Notes under the pieces: model-generated
What the model saw: only the letters and a program-made list of their open reading frames with translations
The model's database searches: none
What the model was told of the DNA's origin: nothing
Translations under genes and position numbers: made by a program
Shown here: piece by piece, positions 17,430-22,411 of the stretch
Position numbering within the stretch: position 1 is the stretch's first letter
Layout of the letters: every line of letters starts with the position of its first letter
Origin: Eubacterium sp.
GTDB taxonomy: Bacteria > Bacillota > Clostridia > Oscillospirales > Acutalibacteraceae
Length of the DNA: 22,411 nucleotides
Direction: 5' to 3'
Assembly: GCA_024696725.1 (NCBI GenBank)
Contig: JAILGO010000124.1
Location: 1-22,411 of the forward strand

Positions 17430-17804
17430 GTTCTCTTCAACTACTTTAAAGGAGCCGTTTTCTTTATCCTCAATTACAACAGATATTTTTTTGCCATCAG
17501 CATTTTCAAACCGAATGAGCCAAAAATGGTTGCTGAAACCTTTATCGTTTACCAAATAAGTAAACTTAATATCAAATTCTTTGTTCTTAATTACATTTAT
17601 TGCAATATTTTCAGCTTCTTCTTTTTTGATGTTTGTATTAATGTTATCCGAATTCAAATAATACTCGGTGCCGTCTAAATCACGCAATTGTATAACGGCA
17701 CTTGTTTCTTGGTGTAAACGTGAGTAATATTCATATAAAACAGGTAACGTAATTATTGCAATCAATAAAAGAACACTTAACAGTATAGTTAACTTTTTAC
17801 TCAT
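17388..17804 (-). CDS. Small single-pass membrane protein, PepSY-like outer domain
   Basis: 138-residue protein starting MSKKLTILLSVLLLIAIIT, with one transmembrane segment (about 4-24) and a C-terminal domain predicted outside. A frame extending upstream to 17882 exists, but the G-run SD (GGGGGG, about seven bases off) supports 17804. Residues about 58-125 have a PepSY-like rhythm (EEAENIAINVI, then FWLIRF, then ISVVIEDKENGSFKVVEE), but I would not assign the family firmly. The last 13 residues (GTGDGSLSQNEKP) and the stop lie in repeat copy 1. It is AT-rich (one sampled 60-bp line is about 33% GC versus about 45% in the hydrolase), suggesting transfer. No promoter was identified. Confidence 0.6.
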   Translation of the reverse strand: MSKKLTILLSVLLLIAIITLPVLYEYYSRLHQETSAVIQLRDLDGTEYYLNSDNINTNIKKEEAENIAINVIKNKEFDIKFTYLVNDKGFSNHFWLIRFENADGKKISVVIEDKENGSFKVVEENGTGDGSLSQNEKP

Positions 17805-17858
17805 TCTTTTACCCCCCGAAAATTTATATGAAACACCTTGAACATTAGCAATGTGAAC

Positions 17859-18006
17859 ACAGGGGACGGTTCTCTGTACCACAGGATGCGCCTTTTCATT
17901 CGTAAGGACGAGCAGTGCTCGTCCTCGAGTGATTCGTCAATCGCCCCTTAAATTATGGTTTTTCGTTTTGGGACGGAGAACCGTCCCATATCCCCGTCCC
18001 TGTCCC
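17859..18006. repeat. Palindrome-rich dispersed repeat, copy 2
   Basis: Begins with ACAGGGGACGGTTCTCTGT (17859-17877), the exact reverse complement of 17408-17426. It continues with GGATGCGCC, palindrome GGACGAGCA-G-TGCTCGTCC (17906-17924), GATTCGTCAATCGCCCC and TTATGGTTTTTCGTTTTGG. The left half matches copy 3 and the right half matches copy 1. The next minus-strand gene ends inside it (stop at 17953). Confidence 0.88.
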
Positions 18007-18519
18007 CGATTCTCCACTCCAATTGTAATCATCCCAATTCTTAGTCCACGAATCCCGTGGGCCGAAAAGTTCAATTTTATTTTCTTCTGATAAAGATTTA
18101 TAATTCATCGGGGAAACATCAACAACCTCGTTATTATCTAAATCAACAGTAACAATTAATGGTCCGTTATTTGAGGCACCGGCAATAAACACACTATAAC
18201 AGTTTTCTATTGTTTCGTCTCTCAAACCGGAATTAATCCTAATACAAGTCATTAACGGAACAGTATCGTCCCTGCTTCCAATAACTTCAGAATATGCAAG
18301 TTTAACAGCCTCTTCATTATATTCTCTAACAATTTCAGAAACATTAATGTTATTTTGATTTAAAGTTTCACTACTTATTGGAGTATCAGTGTTTTCTTTC
18401 TCTATTTTTTTAAAATAATTATTTTTAAAAACCAATACAATTATGGATAATAAAATCACTGTTACTACCAACAAAAAAATCATTGATAGTCTTTTCTTAT
18501 GTTTTCTATTAATCTGCAT
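17953..18519 (-). CDS. Small single-pass membrane protein of unknown function
   Basis: 188 residues from the ATG at 18519 (SD GGAG five bases upstream); an in-frame GTG two codons earlier overlaps the SD. Positively charged N-terminus (INRKHKKR), one transmembrane segment (about 9-31), then a polar outer region with DDTVPLMTCIRINSG and PLIVTVDLDNNEVVDVSP. I recognise no family. Two Cys in the outer region could form a disulphide. It is very AT-rich (one sampled line near its start is about 23% GC). The C-terminal DGSPSQNEKP and the stop are encoded by repeat copy 2, echoing the DGSLSQNEKP end of the neighbouring small protein, though the rest of the two proteins shows no obvious similarity. 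Confidence 0.6.
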   Translation of the reverse strand: MQINRKHKKRLSMIFLLVVTVILLSIIVLVFKNNYFKKIEKENTDTPISSETLNQNNINVSEIVREYNEEAVKLAYSEVIGSRDDTVPLMTCIRINSGLRDETIENCYSVFIAGASNNGPLIVTVDLDNNEVVDVSPMNYKSLSEENKIELFGPRDSWTKNWDDYNWSGESGTGTGIWDGSPSQNEKP

Positions 18520-18553
18520 GGCCACTCCATTTCTTCACAATTGAAACCACAAT

Positions 18554-18660
18554 CCGATTGTCCGTGTTCTCTGTACCATAGGATGCGCCTTTTTCATTCG
18601 TAGGGACGAGCAGTGCTCGTCCGCGGGTGATTCGTCAATCGCCCCTACGGGTTGGGAGGT
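18554..18660. repeat. Palindrome-rich dispersed repeat, copy 3
   Basis: About 80 bp (18568-18647) match copy 2 (17870-17949) with few differences: TTCTCTGTACCA, GGATGCGCC, palindrome GGACGAGCA-G-TGCTCGTCC (18604-18622), and GGGTGATTCGTCAATCGCCC. After 18647 it diverges. The start, GTCCGTGTTCTCTGT, is a degenerate form of copy 2's start. The following stretch to 18728 is non-coding and I see nothing further in it. Confidence 0.85.
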
Positions 18661-18729
18661 TGGCACGGGGACGCCACAGCGCGTGCTACATCTCATCCGT
18701 CTTGCCTTCGGCGCTCCCTGCGGAAGGGA

Positions 18730-18757
18730 AAAAACGGGAGGGCGCGGAAGCCCTCCC
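18730..18757 (-). terminator. Rho-independent terminator after the MFS transporter
   Basis: Minus-strand GGGAGGGC (18757-18750), loop TTCCGC, GCCCTCCC (18743-18736), then G and six T. It starts ten bases after the transporter stop. Confidence 0.88.
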
Positions 18758-18766
18758 CTACTTCTA

Positions 18767-20425
18767 TTAATCGTCTGCTGCTTCCACCGCCTCTTTAATC
18801 CATTCCTCGTCTTCGGGTTTGCTTTCACCGTGCTTAACGCGCGTGATAACCGCAAGACCTATAGCAAAGAAGATTGCGCAGAAGAGGAACATATAGTTAT
18901 AATCCTCATGGAAAAGACCGATAAGGGCTCCGCAGAGGATAGGACCTGTAATGGCAGCCGAGAAGGTTGCCGTATAGTAGTAGCCCGTGAAGGTTCCCAC
19001 GTAGTCTCTTCCGCCGATTGCAAGAACGAGGGGAAGCGTATTGATATTAATACATCCAACCGCCGCACCGCCGACAACGAGTGCAATCCAGAGAACAATC
19101 CAGGTGAACATTCTGTTATTAATCAGCTGAGAAACGGCAAGGTAAATCGCAAACATAATTACGATAACCGAAAGACCTATAATAATCGTTTTCTTACGTC
19201 CGAGCTTTCTTCCCATCGCGCCGGCAGGGATACCGAAGGCTGCGAGGGATACGGCGAACACCGCCATCATAAGCGTTGAATAAATCGGCTTAACGTTTAA
19301 GGTGTCGAGCGCGAAGTTAGTAAAGTTAGGAACAATCGCCTCGGTGGCGTTATTAATAAGGAACAGAGCGGCAAGCATTGTAATAAGGCTTGTTCTCTCC
19401 TCCTTTGAAATCGGGAGGTCCTTAATCTTGATTTTCTTCGTCTTACCTTCGCCGCCCTCGTCCATATATACGTCTTTAGAGAGGTCGTTTTCCTTATTTT
19501 TCTTATAGAAAAGAACAAGGATTACAAGGCAGAGAACCGATATAGCCGCAGCCACTACGAAAATCGGAGTATAGTTTACATACTGCGGAGCGCCCTTAGA
19601 CATATCGACAACCTTCTGAGCTACAAGCTGGCTGTCGGTACCTGCGCTTGAAAAGCTTGTACCGTCATAGAAGAGCTTGTCTCTTCCCGAAGCGATAAAG
19701 TTATCAATATGCTCCTTGAACGCAGGATTCGTTGCGTCAAAGCCGTTGAGATAATTAACAACGGGAGTGCCGTCGGCGTTAACCGCTAAAATCTGGCCGA
19801 GAGTATTCGTTTTAGCCTTGAGCGCGTCGTGGATAGCCGTAAAGCCGAGAAGTCCGACGAGAGTAGTAGCAATAGTACCTACTACGAAGCCTATCATCTG
19901 ACCGATACCGCCCATAATGTTAATTACGGCGTTAGCGTCGCTCTGAAGATGGGAGGGAGTAAAGTCGGGCATAAGCGATACGACGGGCGAGCGCCATACC
20001 GACATGGTAAAGTTAAAGAAGATAATAACCGTCATCATCAGCACAATCGAAAGCGCGGTTGCCTTAACCGTTGCTGCAACGGGAATAAGGCAGAAGAAAG
20101 CGGCGCATATCGGCAGGCAGATAATGATATAAGGCATTCTCTTACCCCACTTGGAGTGGGTTCTGTCGCTCTTTTTTCCAAAGAACGGCTGGAAGATTAC
20201 GCCGAAGATATTATCAATAGTCATTATAGCGTTTACGAAAAGCGCTACGGAAAGAAACGCGGGAAGCTTAGCTCCGCCGCCCGTAAGCTCGGTGAGCTTA
20301 GCGCGAAAAATTACGGGAACGTACGAATTATAAACCGACCACATAAGCATACAGCCCATAAAGCCGAAGCCGATAAGAAACGTCTGCTTATAATTTAAGC
20401 CTGTTCCATTTTTACCTTTACCCAT
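18767..20425 (-). CDS. MFS/GPH-like sugar transporter (SLC45-type)
   Basis: Polytopic transporter of 552 residues with about 12 predicted membrane segments, likely a cation- or proton-linked sugar permease. The TM2-3 loop carries KKSDRTHSKWGKRMPYI (near 84), the GPH/SLC45 version of the MFS signature, and WRSPVVSLMPD (near 143) followed by NAVINIMGGIGQ fits the same group. A long outer loop of about 90 residues (near 205-290) and a charged cytoplasmic loop (near 310-345) account for the above-average length. The start at 20425 has AAGGAG nine bases upstream. It is transcribed alone, from a promoter with an operator-like palindrome, which suggests substrate-responsive repression. No sugar-hydrolase gene is adjacent to suggest the substrate. 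Confidence 0.85.
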   Translation of the reverse strand: MGKGKNGTGLNYKQTFLIGFGFMGCMLMWSVYNSYVPVIFRAKLTELTGGGAKLPAFLSVALFVNAIMTIDNIFGVIFQPFFGKKSDRTHSKWGKRMPYIIICLPICAAFFCLIPVAATVKATALSIVLMMTVIIFFNFTMSVWRSPVVSLMPDFTPSHLQSDANAVINIMGGIGQMIGFVVGTIATTLVGLLGFTAIHDALKAKTNTLGQILAVNADGTPVVNYLNGFDATNPAFKEHIDNFIASGRDKLFYDGTSFSSAGTDSQLVAQKVVDMSKGAPQYVNYTPIFVVAAAISVLCLVILVLFYKKNKENDLSKDVYMDEGGEGKTKKIKIKDLPISKEERTSLITMLAALFLINNATEAIVPNFTNFALDTLNVKPIYSTLMMAVFAVSLAAFGIPAGAMGRKLGRKKTIIIGLSVIVIMFAIYLAVSQLINNRMFTWIVLWIALVVGGAAVGCININTLPLVLAIGGRDYVGTFTGYYYTATFSAAITGPILCGALIGLFHEDYNYMFLFCAIFFAIGLAVITRVKHGESKPEDEEWIKEAVEAADD

Positions 20426-20458
20426 AAGTAAAATCTCCTTACAAAATATTATAAACTA

Positions 20459-20487
20459 ATGATACCATAACGGTATCAAAAATTCAA
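20459..20487 (-). promoter_or_regulatory. Transporter promoter overlapped by a 19-bp operator-like palindrome
   Basis: Minus-strand TTGAAT (20487-20482), 17-nt spacer, TATCAT (20464-20459). The palindrome TGATACCATAACGGTATCA (20460-20478) fills most of the spacer and covers five bases of the -10 box; its half-sites pair at eight of nine positions. This is classic repressor geometry. The regulator is not encoded in the window. A further TATAAT (20453-20448) is downstream, without a good -35. Confidence 0.65.
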
Positions 20488-20504
20488 TAAACTAAAAATA
20501 AACT

Positions 20505-21113
20505 TTAAGCCCACGGGTTCGAGCTTTCGGGCTCACGGATTCCCGAAAGAAGAAACTGCTCCCAGAGATACCATTTTCCGTCCTTGGCGTTACGCAGCAT
20601 TACGTGACGCGGAGAGTCGGCGCCGCCCGAGGCAATAAACAGCTTCGCGTAGCCTGCGTTATCGTAGGAGTACGGATTTTCGCTTACGGTAACGGTAAGC
20701 GGCTGAGCGGGAGTATAGTCATTAGCGGGAGTCGCTCCCTCAAAATACGATTTAGCGATATAGCTTTTTCCGTCCATAAAGCGGTCGTTGATAAACTGCT
20801 TTTCGGCGGGAGACATCTCGCGCGGTCCGCTTATAAACTGAAGCATCGAATAGCAAAGCTCCTTATCCCTTTCAAAATACGTAAGCGCAAGAACCGTAAG
20901 CGCAGCCGTTTTAAACGGCGTCGAAAGGTCAGCCTGCTCAAGCGCTCTGAATTCCTCAAGCGTTGACGGACAGGAGGAGAATACTATCCTTTCGCTCTTA
21001 TTGCTCTGCGGAGCGGGAGCCGAAGGCTGAGATGGCTGAGCAGCCTTATTTTCATTCACCGCGTTATTAATACCCTTAGTTGCATTTCTTATTAAATCGT
21101 CAAAAAGTCCCAT
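20505..21113 (-). CDS. DUF6935-like protein of unknown function
   Basis: 202-residue soluble protein with no signal peptide or membrane segment. An N-terminal amphipathic stretch (GLFDDLIRNATKGINNAVNE) is followed by a low-complexity linker rich in Pro, Ala, Gln and Ser (about 25-40), then a globular domain: CPSTLEEFRALEQADLSTPF, MSPAEKQFINDRFMDGKSYI, SYFEGATPANDYTP, NPYSYDNAGYAKLFIASGGA, WYLWEQFLLSGIREPESSNP. From memory this is the DUF6935 family, common in Clostridia and of no known function; I could not verify that by search. The ATG lies four bases after the stop of the YhhN-like gene, whose last codons contain its SD (GAGGT), so translation is probably coupled. Confidence 0.75.
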   Translation of the reverse strand: MGLFDDLIRNATKGINNAVNENKAAQPSQPSAPAPQSNKSERIVFSSCPSTLEEFRALEQADLSTPFKTAALTVLALTYFERDKELCYSMLQFISGPREMSPAEKQFINDRFMDGKSYIAKSYFEGATPANDYTPAQPLTVTVSENPYSYDNAGYAKLFIASGGADSPRHVMLRNAKDGKWYLWEQFLLSGIREPESSNPWA

Positions 21114-21117
21114 CTTT

Positions 21118-21852
21118 CTACCTCATTTCTACTAACATTATTGATAAGCTGAAAAGCATCTGCGCGGGATAATAGGTAAGTAAGGTAAGATACCTCATTT
21201 TAGGCGTACTGAAGCGCTTGCTGTCCGAGAATTTCAGACCGAGCGTTGCGTCAGAGGTCGCGAATAAAACAGGCGCAACGAACATTATTATTCTGAGCGG
21301 TATATAGTCGAATCCGAAAATTGCAAGCGAAATCGAAAGCGACGCCATAGCGCAAAGTCCCGTAGTATAAACGAGCATAGGCGCTCCGAGCTTACCGGGC
21401 TTCAGCTTAAGAATAAGCACGGCGCCGACCGCTACGCCGATGCCGAGCGCCCATACGCCGAGAAATACGGGAAGACGAAAGGCGTTTTGAAGCTTGATTT
21501 CCTTAACAAAGGCAACAATATACATTACGTGTCCTAAAAGGAACGCCGCCGCGCCGACGACAGTCGAAATAATTATGTTTCTCTTTTCCTTTTCCTTATC
21601 GCCGTTTCTTATATACGGGTCAAGGGAAAGCAGGGCATCGCCGATAAGTCCGAAAACAAGTCCGGTAAGTATGAGCTTCGCGTATATTCCCATTTCCGAA
21701 TGTGCAAACGCAATCGAGCCGCTCATAACAAAGATGACCGAGGCGAGCATTTTAAGCCAGAATGCCGTTTTATCAACGTCGGGAAAGCTCTTTTTTGCAT
21801 AAACGCACGCAACTACGATATCTGCGATAAACAGAATAACAAAAATCCACAT
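21118..21852 (-). CDS. YhhN-family membrane protein (putative lysoplasmalogenase)
   Basis: 244-residue integral membrane protein with about eight hydrophobic segments. It matches the YhhN/TMEM86 pattern: GLVFGLIGDALL (near 69), FLLGHVMYIVAF (near 105), ATSDATLGLK (near 200) and YYPAQMLFSLS (near 225), including Asp residues proposed as active-site residues in this family. Some members hydrolyse the vinyl-ether bond of lysoplasmalogens; anaerobic Clostridia do make plasmalogens, so the role is plausible but unproven. I prefer ATG 21852 over the in-frame TTG 21858, because GGGGG lies seven bases before the ATG. It is first in a two-gene operon with the DUF6935-like gene. Confidence 0.87.
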   Translation of the reverse strand: MWIFVILFIADIVVACVYAKKSFPDVDKTAFWLKMLASVIFVMSGSIAFAHSEMGIYAKLILTGLVFGLIGDALLSLDPYIRNGDKEKEKRNIIISTVVGAAAFLLGHVMYIVAFVKEIKLQNAFRLPVFLGVWALGIGVAVGAVLILKLKPGKLGAPMLVYTTGLCAMASLSISLAIFGFDYIPLRIIMFVAPVLFATSDATLGLKFSDSKRFSTPKMRYLTLLTYYPAQMLFSLSIMLVEMR

Positions 21853-21886
21853 AGCCAAACCCCCGTAATAAACATTTGTCTATTTT

Positions 21887-21915
21887 ATAATATATCAAAT
21901 TAAACAAAATGTCAA
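21887..21915 (-). promoter_or_regulatory. Promoter of the YhhN-DUF6935 operon
   Basis: Minus-strand TTGACA (21915-21910), 17-nt spacer, TATTAT (21892-21887). The -35 box begins nine bases after the stop of the YitT-like gene, with no terminator between, so read-through from that gene is likely. Confidence 0.75.
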
Positions 21916-21924
21916 TTACGATGA

Positions 21925-22411
21925 TTACCGTCTTGGGCGGCGCTCGGTAGTGAAGCCCTGTCCCCTTACCTCCTTGATTTTTGTTACGGTGACGAACGCC
22001 TCGGGGTCGATTTTATTAATAAGCTCCGTAAGCGAATAGAGCTTACGCGGATGGATAACGCACATTACCGCCATCTGCTTTTCACCCGTGAGTCCCGTTT
22101 CGATAGCGGACATCGTTACGCCGACGTATAAATCCTCAAGCAGAGCTTTTCTGAGCTCCTCGGATTTTTTCGAGACGGCGAAAACCTGAATCTGAGACTT
22201 ACCGAGCACCATTACCTTATCAAGAACGTAGCTTTCAAGAATAATTGTTATTATACCGAGAAGCAGACTTTCCGAGCTTGAGGTAAGCGCCTGAAAGCCG
22301 ATAACCATAATATCCGCTGCCCAAACCGTTACGGCGACTGAGATATGGGTATACTTATTGACTATAAGACCGATAATATCCGTACCGCCGCTTGACGAGC
22401 CCTGACGCATC
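21925..22411 (-). CDS. YitT-family membrane protein, N-terminus cut by window edge
   Basis: C-terminal 162 codons or so of a YitT/DUF161-DUF2179 protein. The fragment opens with RQGSSSGGTDIIGLIVNKYT, the conserved family loop, followed by membrane segments (VAVTVWAADIMVIGF and LLLGIITIILESYVL). It then has the soluble DUF2179 domain: KSQIQVFAVSKKSEELRKAL, then GLTGEKQMAVMCVIHPRKLY, then INKIDPEAFVTVTKIKEVRGQGF. The Met near the edge is internal, not the start. Family function is poorly known. It ends 72 bases upstream of the YhhN-like start and is transcribed in the same direction. Confidence 0.9.
   Translation of the reverse strand, partial: MRQGSSSGGTDIIGLIVNKYTHISVAVTVWAADIMVIGFQALTSSSESLLLGIITIILESYVLDKVMVLGKSQIQVFAVSKKSEELRKALLEDLYVGVTMSAIETGLTGEKQMAVMCVIHPRKLYSLTELINKIDPEAFVTVTKIKEVRGQGFTTERRPRR

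Noticed and set aside
17331..18660. CRISPR array
   Set aside because: Only three repeat copies, spaced by hundreds of bases with genes between, copies not identical, and no cas genes.
18535..18855. Minus-strand frame of 106 codons at the end of the transporter gene
   Set aside because: It spans repeat copy 3, the transporter terminator and the 3' end of the transporter in another frame, and looks like translated repeat.

Overview
The window looks like chromosome from a Gram-positive, low-to-mid GC Clostridia member. A gut-type Oscillospiraceae/Ruminococcaceae relative is my best guess, from memory of the protein families and repeat style only. Supporting signs are AGGAGG-type Shine-Dalgarno (SD) sites, sigma-A-like promoters, 138-residue Bacillota-type S12, and clostridial accessory families. 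Nearly everything is on the minus strand, so transcription runs from high to low coordinates; the one confident exception is a plus-strand hydrolase at 16281-17258.

Core block (2293-14502, minus): rpoB, rpoC, rpsL (S12), rpsG (S7), fusA (EF-G) and tuf (EF-Tu), in the conserved bacterial order. rplJ/rplL are not upstream of rpoB, and there is no L7Ae-like gene between rpoC and rpsL. Three promoters divide the block: before rpoB, before rpsL and before tuf. The non-coding gaps carry unusual amounts of predicted RNA structure: a three-way junction in the rpoB leader, a three-hairpin leader with mutually exclusive stems before rpsL, a hairpin between rpsL and rpsG, and a hairpin with a possible pseudoknot just before the fusA SD. 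These are the best candidates for undescribed biology here. Downstream of tuf, after a terminator, lies recD2 (open at the left edge), whose promoter is so close to its ATG that the mRNA should be leaderless.

Right of rpoB (14816-17296): a geranylgeranyl-reductase-like flavoprotein (minus) and a membrane-anchored alpha/beta hydrolase (plus) diverge from a shared regulatory region.

Accessory patch (17297-18766): two AT-rich genes for small single-pass membrane proteins, each bounded by copies of a palindrome-rich repeat. The repeats supply the stop codon and the last residues of both proteins. This resembles an array of repeat-bounded cassettes.

Far right (18729-22411, minus): an MFS/GPH-like sugar transporter with an operator-like palindrome in its promoter, a two-gene operon (YhhN-family membrane protein, then a DUF6935-like protein), and the C-terminal part of a YitT-family membrane protein open at the right edge. 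I saw no tRNA, rRNA, CRISPR array or transposase gene.
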